Shown here piece by piece: positions 52,059 to 60,249 of a DNA stretch of 64,000 bases. Source of the stretch: Paenimyroides viscosum (GTDB lineage Bacteria > Bacteroidota > Bacteroidia > Flavobacteriales > Flavobacteriaceae); NCBI RefSeq assembly GCF_003858535.1, contig NZ_RQTJ01000007.1, forward strand, positions 62,001 through 126,000, in the 5' to 3' direction. The notes under the pieces were generated by a model. The model did not search any database. It was not told the origin of the DNA and saw only the letters and a list, made by a program, of their open reading frames with translations. Made by a program: the position numbers and the translations under genes. Every line of letters begins with the position of its first letter. Positions within the stretch are counted from its first letter, which is position 1.

Positions 52059-52469
52059 TCATAAACCACCATACTTAACGAAATTTCTTGGCGTTTCGTA
52101 CAAAGTAATATCCAGATCTAATTTTAACGGAAGGCGTTTACGTAGTTTGTTCCAAATTACATACGCAATATGTTCTGCAGTTGGGTTCAATTCTTTAAAT
52201 TCGGGCACATCTAAATTTAAATTTTTATGATCAAAAGGCACTTCTACTTCTTCGTAAATTATATCGCTTAAATCTTTTATATCAATTACATAACCTGTTT
52301 CTGGATTTACCGTTCCAGTAACTTCTACAATTAATTCGTAGTTATGACCGTGAAAATTTGGGTTGTTGCATTTACCAAAAATCTTTTGGTTTTTTTCATC
52401 AGACCAATCTTTTCGATATAAGCGATGTGCGGCATTAAAATGTGCTTTTCTACAAACGGTAACTCTCAT
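52059..52469 (-). CDS. queD: 6-Carboxy-5,6,7,8-tetrahydropterin synthase (QueD)
   Basis: Protein of 136 residues, PTPS/QueD family. Zinc histidines are H15 (in KAHFNAAHR) and H40, H42 (NFHGHNYEL), with the catalytic cysteine in FGKCNNPNFHGH (C34). It converts 7,8-dihydroneopterin triphosphate to carboxytetrahydropterin in queuosine precursor synthesis. It lies 3 bases after idi on the same strand, an operon with no obvious pathway link. Confidence 0.9.
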   Translation of the reverse strand: MRVTVCRKAHFNAAHRLYRKDWSDEKNQKIFGKCNNPNFHGHNYELIVEVTGTVNPETGYVIDIKDLSDIIYEEVEVPFDHKNLNLDVPEFKELNPTAEHIAYVIWNKLRKRLPLKLDLDITLYETPRNFVKYGGL

Positions 52470-52472
52470 AAA

Positions 52473-53003
52473 CTAAATTTTCTGTGCTTCTAGATGATGA
52501 TAAAACTTATCGAAAATAATTTTAAACCATTCGGTATATACTTCGGGTTGTTTCTGCATATCGGTTTTTATGGCTTCAATACTCATCCATTTCCAGCTTT
52601 CAACTTCTTCTTTGTTTATTGCAGGATCATCGTTAAAATAACCAACCATAACATGATCAAATTCATGTTCTGTTAAACCATTATCAAACGGAGCTTTATA
52701 AATAAACGAAAACAGTTCTTTTAATTCAACTACAAAACCCATTTCTTCTTGTAAACGACGTTTCCCTGCACTGATGTTATTTTCGCCGTTACGCTGGTGA
52801 CTGCAACAAGTGTTTGTCCACAATAAAGGCGAATGGTATTTATCTGCCGCACGTTGTTGTAACATCACTTCATTTTTATCGTTTAAAATAAAAACAGAAA
52901 AAGCCCGGTGTAACAAAGCTTCTTTATGGGCTTGTAATTTGGGCATTAAACCAATTTGTTCGTCGTTTTGGTTTACTAAAATTACTTGTTCTTCGGTTAT
53001 CAT
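52473..53003 (-). CDS. idi: Isopentenyl-diphosphate delta-isomerase, type 1
   Basis: Nudix-fold enzyme of 176 residues that interconverts IPP and DMAPP. The active-site cysteine is in TNTCCSHQRNGE (C66/C67) and the catalytic glutamate in LTEHEFDHVMV (E112). Metal ligands are H26 and H32. The Nudix box is KRRLQEEMGF. It provides DMAPP for menaquinone, undecaprenyl and carotenoid precursors. It is followed by queD at 3 bases. Confidence 0.94.
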   Translation of the reverse strand: MITEEQVILVNQNDEQIGLMPKLQAHKEALLHRAFSVFILNDKNEVMLQQRAADKYHSPLLWTNTCCSHQRNGENNISAGKRRLQEEMGFVVELKELFSFIYKAPFDNGLTEHEFDHVMVGYFNDDPAINKEEVESWKWMSIEAIKTDMQKQPEVYTEWFKIIFDKFYHHLEAQKI

Positions 53004-53023
53004 ATCGTATTATAAGCAAATAT

Positions 53024-53031
53024 CAAATTTA
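53024..53031 (-). promoter_or_regulatory. Promoter -7 box (TAAATTTG, minus strand)
   Basis: Exact TANNTTTG match on the minus strand 20 bases before idi. Confidence 0.4.
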
Positions 53032-53047
53032 CTACAATTAATACGAA

Positions 53048-53076
53048 TAAAAAACACCCTTTGTGTAAAGGGTGCT
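53048..53076 (-). terminator. Terminator of the T9SS cargo gene
   Basis: 8-bp stem (53055-53062 with 53067-53074), GTGT loop, T-run on the minus strand, 22 bases after the stop at 53098. Confidence 0.8.
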
Positions 53077-53097
53077 TTAGCTTTATGAAATTTTATG

Positions 53098-54402
53098 TTA
53101 TTTTACTATAATACGACTTGTGTTAACTTCGCCACCATAAGTTGAAACTATTAAATATACACCTGTTGTAGCAAATTTTGTATTAAACATATAACTGTTT
53201 GTGTTGTTAACTTCTTGCTTTTCTATTAATCTACCTTCTAACGTAAATACATGGATGTTTAAATTTGTAGGTTTATCAAAGGTATACGCCACATTCACTG
53301 TTTCGTTTAGGTTTGCTGGGTTTGGATACGCATTGACTTTAGAATTTATTACAACTTCTGGTTTTGAATTTTCTTTTGCTTTTGTTGTGTATCCAACAGA
53401 AAAAGTATCATAACCATTTCCATCAGCATCAAATAAAACGTTTTCAAAAACTAACTGATTTCCTTCTACTTTACCAAGAACTTTTATTACATGATCATTT
53501 GTAAATGAAGTTGCTGTTTGATTGATTAAAAGTTCGTACGTTCCGGTTGATTTTAATGTAGAACCTAAATTAATTTTTAAAGTTGTTAAATTAGATTTGT
53601 TGTTTGTTTGAACCATCCATGATGAATCTAAAACTTCGTAATCATTAGATTGCACAAATCTTGTATTTTCATTGTTAGATCCTAAAAACAAATATTCGTT
53701 GTTGTTAAAATCGTTTGTTTTAATTTCAACACGCTTATCTACAGAATTAATAGTTTCGGTTTTGTTTAAACCAAAATAATCGCTTCTACCTACCCCAGTA
53801 ATATTGCTATTATACTGTGCGTTTAAGTTGTTATTCCAAATTTGTTTTCCGTTTGCATCTACATAATTTGCATGATTGATTAACGAAATTCCGTATTTTA
53901 CTGATAAATATGTTTGAATTTGTTGATGATCTAATTCTGTAAATTTATCATTTACGTAGATTACTTCGTACACATTGGTTAAATCATTTGGAGCATCGGC
54001 AACGGCAACGTAATTTTTATCGCCATTTGCGTGCGGATATTCAAAACCATATTTCACTATAGCACCGGTTTTACGTTTTTGTTCCACCAATGCGGCATCG
54101 TGATAATTAATATTGTGCGTTGTTACTGTATGTTGCGCACAAGTAAATGTAAAGCTTAGCAAGTCTTTCTCTACAGCATCTTCTGACTTGAAAACCAAAT
54201 AAAAATTAGACGCACCTTCACCAATTGTAGCTGTTAATGCCTGATTATTCGTTTGATTTGCTGAAGTAGTTTTATTGACTACTTTTTTTACATTTTGTGT
54301 TTTACTTGGCTGTGCCCAAAATGTTGTTCTGTTCTGAAATGTTTGAGCAAAAGCGGTTACCGAAGTAAATAAAACTGCTGCTAAAAGTATTTTTCTTTTC
54401 AT
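53098..54402 (-). CDS. T9SS type A sorting-domain protein
   Basis: Protein of 434 residues with a signal peptide ending AFAQ. The C-terminal sorting domain is AYPNPANLNETVNVAYTF, then GRLIEKQEV, TGVYLIVSTYGGEVNTSRIIVK. It would be exported by the type IX secretion system and attached to or released from the surface. The middle part (VIYVNDKFTELDHQQIQTYLSVKYGISL) resembles the DUF8202-type domain that occurs with T9SS cargo. No enzyme motif is seen. It is monocistronic. Confidence 0.88.
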   Translation of the reverse strand: MKRKILLAAVLFTSVTAFAQTFQNRTTFWAQPSKTQNVKKVVNKTTSANQTNNQALTATIGEGASNFYLVFKSEDAVEKDLLSFTFTCAQHTVTTHNINYHDAALVEQKRKTGAIVKYGFEYPHANGDKNYVAVADAPNDLTNVYEVIYVNDKFTELDHQQIQTYLSVKYGISLINHANYVDANGKQIWNNNLNAQYNSNITGVGRSDYFGLNKTETINSVDKRVEIKTNDFNNNEYLFLGSNNENTRFVQSNDYEVLDSSWMVQTNNKSNLTTLKINLGSTLKSTGTYELLINQTATSFTNDHVIKVLGKVEGNQLVFENVLFDADGNGYDTFSVGYTTKAKENSKPEVVINSKVNAYPNPANLNETVNVAYTFDKPTNLNIHVFTLEGRLIEKQEVNNTNSYMFNTKFATTGVYLIVSTYGGEVNTSRIIVK

Positions 54403-54450
54403 AATCTTTTGTATTTTAATCGAATATACAAAATAAAATGAAATATAAAT

Positions 54451-54480
54451 AAAAAAAAACTCATAGAAATTTATGAGTTT
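54451..54480 (-). terminator. Terminator overlapping the end of the DUF721 gene
   Basis: 9-bp stem (54457-54465 with 54472-54480) with T9 on the minus strand. The stop codon of the gene lies at the edge of the stem. Confidence 0.75.
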
Positions 54481-54796
54481 ATCTTAAAATTATTTTCTTA
54501 ATGATTTCTTTGCCTAAATCTTCATTTATCATGGAAATGATTTTATCCAAACCATAACTTAATTCTTCGCGTAATACGTTTGATGATAATGAAACAAAAA
54601 GTGTATCTTTTCTTAATTCTACTTGTTGGGTATATGTTGCAATTCCTGGTCCAAGAAGTTTTATCCAGGCTTCGCGAACATTGAGTTTATCTATACCTTT
54701 TTCTAAATTGTATCCAGCAATCATTTTCCCCAAAACATCTTGTATCGATGATTCTTCGCGCAAGCGTTTGTAAGGATTAAACTTTTTATTATTCAT
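54479..54796 (-). CDS. DUF721-family protein
   Basis: Protein of 105 residues, no signal peptide. Conserved landmarks are SSIQDVLGKMIAGYNLEKGI, REAWIKLLGPGIATYTQQVELRKDTLFVSLSSNVLREELSY. DUF721 (DciA-related) proteins occur near recF/dnaA in other phyla; DciA loads the replicative helicase in many bacteria lacking DnaC, so a role in replication is possible. It overlaps the upstream lipoprotein gene by 8 bases. Confidence 0.87.
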   Translation of the reverse strand: MNNKKFNPYKRLREESSIQDVLGKMIAGYNLEKGIDKLNVREAWIKLLGPGIATYTQQVELRKDTLFVSLSSNVLREELSYGLDKIISMINEDLGKEIIKKIILR

Positions 54797-55211
54797 TTAC
54801 TACAATGGGTGTAAATCGTTTATAGGTGTATTTTATATCGTTATCGTTAATAATTACCAATTCGTCTTTTGATAGTTTATCAACTTTTTCTGTCCATTTT
54901 GCGTAATCTGTAGCGTATTTTAAATACGTTGCATTGGCAGAATCAACTACCGTAAAATGTTCTTTTATACCGTTTGTTTGGTTTTTTCCATTGAACTGTG
55001 GCACCACTTTAGAACGTGTTCCTTTTAAATCTTTCAATTCAAAAAAATCAACATTATTGTTCGATTGAAATTCTTTGTTATCACCATCTGCGGTTTTAAC
55101 TTCGCTAATTTCCCAATAACCGTTTAAATTTTTTAATTCTTCAGCAGAAATTGGTTTTGAACATGAAACCAATAGCGCACTAAAAGCAAATAAGCCTAAA
55201 ATATTTTTCAT
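54789..55211 (-). CDS. Hypothetical lipoprotein
   Basis: Protein of 140 residues with lipobox LVSC (cysteine 17). A small beta-rich domain follows, beginning LNGYWEISEVKTADG and ending NDIKYTYKRF, resembling lipocalin-like lipoproteins. Function unknown. It lies between ftsY (one-base overlap upstream) and the DUF721 gene (8-base overlap), so three genes are translated as one operon. Confidence 0.75.
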   Translation of the reverse strand: MKNILGLFAFSALLVSCSKPISAEELKNLNGYWEISEVKTADGDNKEFQSNNNVDFFELKDLKGTRSKVVPQFNGKNQTNGIKEHFTVVDSANATYLKYATDYAKWTEKVDKLSKDELVIINDNDIKYTYKRFTPIVVNE

Positions 55212-56164
55212 TATTTAAAGAATGAATCTACGAATTCGTATTTATTAAAAACCTGTAAATCTTCGATCCCTTCACCTACTCCAATGTATTTAACCGGAAT
55301 TTGAAATTGATCTGAAATACCAATTACCACACCACCTTTTGCTGTGCCATCTAACTTTGTTACAGCCAATGATGAAACTTCTGTTGCTGCGGTAAATTGT
55401 TTAGCCTGTTCAAAAGCATTTTGACCGGTAGATCCATCTAAAACCAACATCACATCATGCGGTGCATCGCCAATAACCTTTTGCATTACACGTTTTACCT
55501 TGGTTAGCTCGTTCATTAAATTTACTTTGTTGTGCAAACGACCGGCAGTATCAATAATAACCACATCGGCATTTTGTGCAACTGCAGATTCTAATGTATC
55601 AAAAGCAACCGAAGCAGGATCGGATCCCATTTGCTGTTTCACGATTGGCACCTGAACACGATCTGCCCAAATCTGCAATTGATCTATAGCGGCTGCACGA
55701 AACGTATCTGCCGCACCTAAAACCACGTTATGACCGGCTTTTTTAAACTGATACGCCAATTTACCAATAGTTGTTGTTTTACCAACACCATTTACACCGA
55801 CAACCATAATTACGTATGGTTTTTTGTCTTTAGGAACATCGAATTCTGTAGCTTCGCCCGATTTTGTTTCAGAAAGTAATCCTGAAATTTCTTCGCGCAA
55901 AATTTTGTTCAGTTCATCGGTTCCCAAATATTTATCTTCAGCTACACGTTTTTCAATACGGTCGATAATCTTCAACGTGGTATTTACACCTACGTCTGAG
56001 GTGATTAAGATATCTTCCAGATTATCTAAAACATCGTCGTCTACTTTTGATTTTCCCGCAACGGCTTTTGACAGTTTATCAAAAAAAGATTCTTTTGACT
56101 TTTCAAGCCCTTTATCAAGTGTTTCTTTCTTTTCTGATGAAAATAAACGCTTAAAAAAACTCAT
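55211..56164 (-). CDS. ftsY: Signal recognition particle receptor FtsY
   Basis: SRP-type GTPase of 317 residues. The NG domain shows G1 GVNGVGKTTT (123-132), DTFRAAA (153-159), DTAGR, TKLDGTAKGG and a C-terminal GVGEGIEDLQVFN. A short charged N-terminal region (KRLFSSEKKETLDK) replaces the acidic A domain. It docks ribosome-SRP complexes at SecYEG. The start overlaps nothing upstream; the stop overlaps the lipoprotein ATG by one base. Confidence 0.96.
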   Translation of the reverse strand: MSFFKRLFSSEKKETLDKGLEKSKESFFDKLSKAVAGKSKVDDDVLDNLEDILITSDVGVNTTLKIIDRIEKRVAEDKYLGTDELNKILREEISGLLSETKSGEATEFDVPKDKKPYVIMVVGVNGVGKTTTIGKLAYQFKKAGHNVVLGAADTFRAAAIDQLQIWADRVQVPIVKQQMGSDPASVAFDTLESAVAQNADVVIIDTAGRLHNKVNLMNELTKVKRVMQKVIGDAPHDVMLVLDGSTGQNAFEQAKQFTAATEVSSLAVTKLDGTAKGGVVIGISDQFQIPVKYIGVGEGIEDLQVFNKYEFVDSFFK

Positions 56165-56240
56165 ATTCTACAATTTTTAAGTAACAAATATACTGATATT
56201 AATCTTAGAATTTCTGATAAATATCATTCCCTCTAAAATA

Positions 56241-56270
56241 AAAAAAGCTACCTAATAATTAGATAGCTTT
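56241..56270 (-). terminator. Terminator of the rpmB-rpmG-DUF4295 operon
   Basis: Inverted repeat around 56244-56270 with one wobble pair, T-rich tail on the minus strand, 20 bases after the DUF4295 stop. Confidence 0.78.
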
Positions 56271-56290
56271 AATGCTTTTTTGTTGAATGA

Positions 56291-56443
56291 TTATTTTTGT
56301 TTTAAAAATTCATCAACTAATTCAGGAGCCATAACTGACTCAACGAATGTGTAAGCGCCTGTTTTTGGAGACTTAACCATTTTAATAGCTTTGGTTAATT
56401 TCTTTGAACCTCCTTGTAATGTTGCTACGGTTTTCTTTGCCAT
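56291..56443 (-). CDS. DUF4295-family small protein
   Basis: A 50-residue, strongly basic protein, reading MAKKTVATLQGGSKKLTKAI at the start and ending VDEFLKQK. It is the DUF4295 family found in Bacteroidota next to the L28 and L33 genes, probably a ribosome-associated protein though its function is not proven. It starts 11 bases after rpmG stops and is followed by a terminator. Confidence 0.9.
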   Translation of the reverse strand: MAKKTVATLQGGSKKLTKAIKMVKSPKTGAYTFVESVMAPELVDEFLKQK

Positions 56444-56454
56444 GACTAACTAAA

Positions 56455-56643
56455 TTATTTAATTTCTTTATGAACTGTTACTTTCTTTAAGATAGGATTG
56501 AATTTTTTGATTTCCATTCTATCTGGAGTATTTTTCTTGTTTTTTGTAGTAATGTAACGTGAAGTACCTGGTAATCCAGTTGCTTTATGCTCAGTACATT
56601 CTAAAATTACTTGAATTCTATTTCCTTTTGCTTTCTTTGCCAT
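56455..56643 (-). CDS. rpmG: 50S ribosomal protein L33
   Basis: Basic protein of 62 residues. It begins [19 protein letters not shown] and contains [29 protein letters not shown]. Only one cysteine is present, so the four-Cys zinc ribbon is absent (the zinc-free form). It belongs to the large ribosomal subunit. It follows rpmB by 28 bases and precedes DUF4295. Confidence 0.96.
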   Translation of the reverse strand: MAKKAKGNRIQVILECTEHKATGLPGTSRYITTKNKKNTPDRMEIKKFNPILKKVTVHKEIK

Positions 56644-56671
56644 CTTGATAAAATTTTAATGGTGAACTGAA

Positions 56672-56908
56672 TTACTTTAATAATCCGTTTGCTTTAGCTT
56701 CTTTTAAAACTGCTGCAATACCTTTTTTGTTAATTGTTTTTAATGCAGATGTAGATACTTTTAAAGTTACCCATCTGTCTTCTTCAACTATGTAGAAACG
56801 TTTCTTAACTAAGTTAACAGAAAATTTTCTCTTAGTTTTGTTCATAGCGTGTGATACGTTGTTTCCAACCATCGCGCGCTTTCCTGTAATTTGACAAACT
56901 CTTGACAT
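56672..56908 (-). CDS. rpmB: 50S ribosomal protein L28
   Basis: Basic protein of 78 residues, starting [32 protein letters not shown], the L28 signature, and including [28 protein letters not shown]. It belongs to the large subunit. First gene of the rpmB-rpmG-DUF4295 cluster. Confidence 0.97.
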   Translation of the reverse strand: MSRVCQITGKRAMVGNNVSHAMNKTKRKFSVNLVKKRFYIVEEDRWVTLKVSTSALKTINKKGIAAVLKEAKANGLLK

Positions 56909-56968
56909 TATTTCTTACTTTTAAAATCAGTGTGCAAAATAACAACTTAAATTTTATTAAAACAAATG

Positions 56969-58222
56969 TTATTGTTTATTTTTTAAATATTTATACAGAA
57001 TTAACCATACTTTTTCTACCGCTGCTTGTATTACCTTATTTCTTGGCTGTCCAAAATTAAAAGTAAACGAATCTACCTGATCATTATAAGCAAATGCCAT
57101 ACAAACGGTTCCCACTTCTGCATCGCCATCGCCTTTTAACGGACCTGCATTTCCAGTTGTTGAGATCGCTAAATCTGCCTGATAAATTCTTTTTGCACCA
57201 ACAGCCATTTCGCGTGCAACCTCTTCGCTTACTACACTAAATGTATCAATAGTTTGCTGTTGAACACCTAAAATATTTACTTTAGATTCGGTTGCATAGG
57301 TTACGGCACTTCCTTTAAAATATCCGGAAGAACCTTCTAACGATGTTAATTTTTGAGCGATGCTTCCACCTGTACAACTTTCGGCAATTGCAATTGTTAA
57401 GTCGCTTTGTTTCAACAGAAGAACAACTTCATTAAACAACGAATCGGCATTTGTTATTCCTATAAAAAATTCAGGAATCATCAATTGTAATTCTGCAATC
57501 TTACCGATGATCTCAGCTTCAATTTCATCAACAGAACTTCCAGTTTTGCTTAATCGCAAACGCACCAATCCAAATTGAGGTAAATAAGCCAAATGAATGT
57601 TTAAAAGCCGTAAACTATCTTCCCACTGCTCTATTTTTTCTGCCAGTAAACTTTCGCCAATTCCGACAGTTAAAACGGTTTTATGAACGATTGCTTCTAA
57701 CTTAAACTGCTCTTTTATATAAGGTAGCAATTTTTCGGCAACTAAATATTTCATTTCGTAAGGCACACCCGGTAACGAAACAAAAGTTGTTTGTTCTTTT
57801 ACCATTAACATTCCCGGAGCTGTACCAACTGCATTAAACAAAACGGTGCATTTAGACGGAACATACGCCTGCTGTCTGTTCATTTCGGTAATTGGTCGGT
57901 TGTAATAACCTTCGATTAACTTTTTAACATGCAGAAAAACCTCATCATTAAATATCAGTTCGTCGTTAAAATAATGCGCCAGCGTTTTTTTGGTAACATC
58001 ATCTTTTGTTGGACCCAATCCGCCAGTAAGAATAACCAGATCAACCTGATTTTGATACCGTTTTATTGTATTGGTAATGGCTTCAATTGTATCAGAAATT
58101 GCTACTTTTTCTACAACGGTACAACCGATCGCTTCTAATTCCTGACCTATAAAAACACTGTTAGTATCGATCACCTGTCCAATTAACAGCTCATCGCCTA
58201 TTGTTACAATTACCGCTTTCAT
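56969..58222 (-). CDS. CinA-family competence/damage-inducible protein
   Basis: Protein of 417 residues with two domains. The N-terminal MoaB-like domain has TIGDELLIGQVIDTNS and LVILTGGLGPTKDDVT. The C-terminal nicotinamide-nucleotide amidase domain has IAESCTGGSIAQKLTSLEGSSGYFKGSAVTYAT and STTGNAGPLKGDG. In other bacteria it deamidates NMN, recycling NAD, and may hydrolyse ADP-ribose. Its start overlaps the FAH gene stop by one base, and the two form an operon. Confidence 0.92.
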   Translation of the reverse strand: MKAVIVTIGDELLIGQVIDTNSVFIGQELEAIGCTVVEKVAISDTIEAITNTIKRYQNQVDLVILTGGLGPTKDDVTKKTLAHYFNDELIFNDEVFLHVKKLIEGYYNRPITEMNRQQAYVPSKCTVLFNAVGTAPGMLMVKEQTTFVSLPGVPYEMKYLVAEKLLPYIKEQFKLEAIVHKTVLTVGIGESLLAEKIEQWEDSLRLLNIHLAYLPQFGLVRLRLSKTGSSVDEIEAEIIGKIAELQLMIPEFFIGITNADSLFNEVVLLLKQSDLTIAIAESCTGGSIAQKLTSLEGSSGYFKGSAVTYATESKVNILGVQQQTIDTFSVVSEEVAREMAVGAKRIYQADLAISTTGNAGPLKGDGDAEVGTVCMAFAYNDQVDSFTFNFGQPRNKVIQAAVEKVWLILYKYLKNKQ

Positions 58223-58833
58223 TACAAAACTTTAAAGCCAAACATTTTTTTATCTTCTAAGAAACCTTCCAACACATCGCCACTGTTCACTTTTGATACG
58301 CCGCTTGGTGTTCCCGTAAAAATAATATCGCCTATTTTCAATGTAAAAAACTGTGAGATGTACGAAATTAATTCATCAATTTGCCACAACATATCTTGCG
58401 TGTTTCCGTTTTGAACAACCTCATCGTTTTTCATTAATTGAAAAGATATATTCTGAAGATTTTCAAACTGTTCTTTATCAACAAATTCACCTATAACCGT
58501 TGCGCCATCGAATCCTTTGGCAATTTCCCAAGGCAAGCCTTTTTCTTTTAGCTTAGATTGAACGTCACGTGCAGTAAAATCGACTCCTAAACCAATTTGA
58601 TTGTAATATTTATGTGCAAATTTTGGACTGATACTTTTACCAACCTTACAAATTTTCACCAAAACTTCTACTTCATGATGTACATCGTTTGAAAAATCGG
58701 GAATTACAAACGGAAACGTTTTCAACAAAACCGATGTATCTGGCTTCATAAAAAGTACTGGTTCTGTTGGTTTTTGGTTAGAAAGTTCATTGATATGATC
58801 AATATAATTTCTGCCTACGCAAATAATTTTCAT
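58222..58833 (-). CDS. Fumarylacetoacetate hydrolase-family protein
   Basis: Protein of 203 residues, FAH-fold. The active-site region starts GRNYIDHINELSNQKPTEPVLFMKP, with metal and substrate residues in HHEVEVLVKI, VDFTARD and DIIFTGTPSGVSKVNSGD. Family members are decarboxylases, hydrolases or oxaloacetate tautomerases/decarboxylases; exact substrate unknown. It is followed directly by cinA (one-base overlap). Confidence 0.9.
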   Translation of the reverse strand: MKIICVGRNYIDHINELSNQKPTEPVLFMKPDTSVLLKTFPFVIPDFSNDVHHEVEVLVKICKVGKSISPKFAHKYYNQIGLGVDFTARDVQSKLKEKGLPWEIAKGFDGATVIGEFVDKEQFENLQNISFQLMKNDEVVQNGNTQDMLWQIDELISYISQFFTLKIGDIIFTGTPSGVSKVNSGDVLEGFLEDKKMFGFKVL

Positions 58834-58851
58834 TTACTTATTTGAAATTTA

Positions 58852-59172
58852 TTATTTATTTTTTGATGGATTTTGTCTTGTGTCAAAAATTCTAATTACA
58901 TAAATTGCTTTTCTACCTTTTCGATAAGTAATTTTATAGTGACTTGTTACAAGCTTTCTGTATTCATACTTTAAGTGTGTAAATTCTTCATCTACAGAAC
59001 CTATTTCAGTAAAATCAACAGTTGAATTTTCTAGAATCTCTAACTCTTTAAAAATATCATCGATAATTTCTCTTGATTTAGAAACACTATAAAGATTATC
59101 ATTAAACATTCTGATACTTTGCAAATCTTTTATTGATCGAGATGTTAATTCTACTCTTATTACGGATTCCAT
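58852..59172 (-). CDS. RelE/ParE-type toxin-like protein
   Basis: Protein of 106 residues. The C-terminal part HYKITYRKGRKAIYVIRIFDTRQNPSK has the ParE/RelE-superfamily strand pattern. This superfamily inhibits translation by mRNA cleavage (RelE) or DNA gyrase (ParE). It lies downstream of a small partner gene, overlapping it by 13 bases, as in type II toxin-antitoxin modules. The catalytic type cannot be assigned by eye. Confidence 0.8.
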   Translation of the reverse strand: MESVIRVELTSRSIKDLQSIRMFNDNLYSVSKSREIIDDIFKELEILENSTVDFTEIGSVDEEFTHLKYEYRKLVTSHYKITYRKGRKAIYVIRIFDTRQNPSKNK

Positions 59173-59369
59173 TTTTTCATTATTTCTTTAGCTTCTTCTA
59201 AAGTAAAAGTCTGTCCGTTTTTAATATCCTTCTCCCCTTCTGCAATCATTTTATCTTTATCTCTTTGCAGCATGTACGCTTTTGCCATTTCATAAAATAT
59301 TTTTATGAATTTGTCATCACCGTCATCTATATAATTTTTCAGTTCTTTTTTTAATTCAATAGTACTCAT
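59160..59369 (-). CDS. Probable antitoxin partner
   Basis: Small acidic/basic helical protein of 69 residues, beginning STIELKKELKNYIDDGDDKF and ending TFTLEEAKEIMKKW. It has the length and helix pattern of RelE/ParE-associated antitoxins with a TxEEA(K/R) C-terminal segment. It precedes and overlaps the toxin gene by 13 bases. The DNA-binding part is not recognised. Confidence 0.72.
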   Translation of the reverse strand: MSTIELKKELKNYIDDGDDKFIKIFYEMAKAYMLQRDKDKMIAEGEKDIKNGQTFTLEEAKEIMKKWNP

Positions 59370-59407
59370 AATTATCTGCTTTTATTCATAAAGATACAAC
59401 TTATGTA

Positions 59408-60181
59408 TTAAAACTTATTGGTTAGTTTTCGCAACTTAATTCCTGTGAGCACTTTTTTAGTATACAAAGGAAAATCGGCATTTTGAATCCAACCAAAATA
59501 ACCTGGTTCGCGATCTAAAACATCGTTTACCAAAGCACCTTTATGTTTACCGAATGTAAAAATTTCTTCTCCATCATCATTCAAAGCGATAAATCCAGCA
59601 AAATCAACAGATTTTTTTCGAGTAGTAAATACTGAAAGTGCTTTCATATCGTTTTCTAGATCTTCGTAACGATCTAACTGCGCCTTTAAAATTTCGTAAG
59701 TAGCTTCGGTATCGGCAGCTGCAGAATGCGCATTTTCTAACGACTGATTGCAATAAAACTTTAACGCTGCACTTAACGTACGCTCTTCTTTTTTATGGAA
59801 GATTGTTTGCACATCAACAGAAACTCGATTTTTCATATCAAAATCAACTTCAGCACGTAATAATTCTTCTGCCAATAAAGGAATATCAAATCGGTCTGAA
59901 TTGTATCCAGCCAAATCGGCATCTTTAATCATGTTGTAAACCTGACCTGCCAGTTCTTTAAAAGTTGGCTCGTTAGCTACTTTTTCATTGGTAATTCCGT
60001 GAACAGCCGTGGCATGCGCAGGAATTGAAACCGTTGGGTTTACCAGCCATGTTTTACTTTCTTTGTTTCCGTTTGGAAAAATTTTTAATATCGATATTTC
60101 TACAATTCTATCTCTTGCTACATCTATTCCCGTTGTTTCTAAATCGAAAAAACAAATTGGGCGCGTTAATTTTAATTCCAT
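59408..60181 (-). CDS. DnaQ-like 3'-5' exonuclease
   Basis: Protein of 257 residues. The DEDDh exonuclease motifs are FFDLETTGIDVARDRIVEI (D13, E15), GYNSDRFDIPLLAEEL and HSAAADTEATYEIL. A C-terminal domain of about 65 residues has GKHKGALVNDVLDREPGYFGW, as in exonuclease X-type proteins. It degrades DNA (or RNA) from the 3' end. No polymerase gene is adjacent. Confidence 0.9.
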   Translation of the reverse strand: MELKLTRPICFFDLETTGIDVARDRIVEISILKIFPNGNKESKTWLVNPTVSIPAHATAVHGITNEKVANEPTFKELAGQVYNMIKDADLAGYNSDRFDIPLLAEELLRAEVDFDMKNRVSVDVQTIFHKKEERTLSAALKFYCNQSLENAHSAAADTEATYEILKAQLDRYEDLENDMKALSVFTTRKKSVDFAGFIALNDDGEEIFTFGKHKGALVNDVLDREPGYFGWIQNADFPLYTKKVLTGIKLRKLTNKF

Positions 60182-60249
60182 TATTTTTTTGTTTAAGGTT
60201 TAATGTTTCAAGTTAAAATCAATCATCTTAAAACATTTACTTTATTTCT

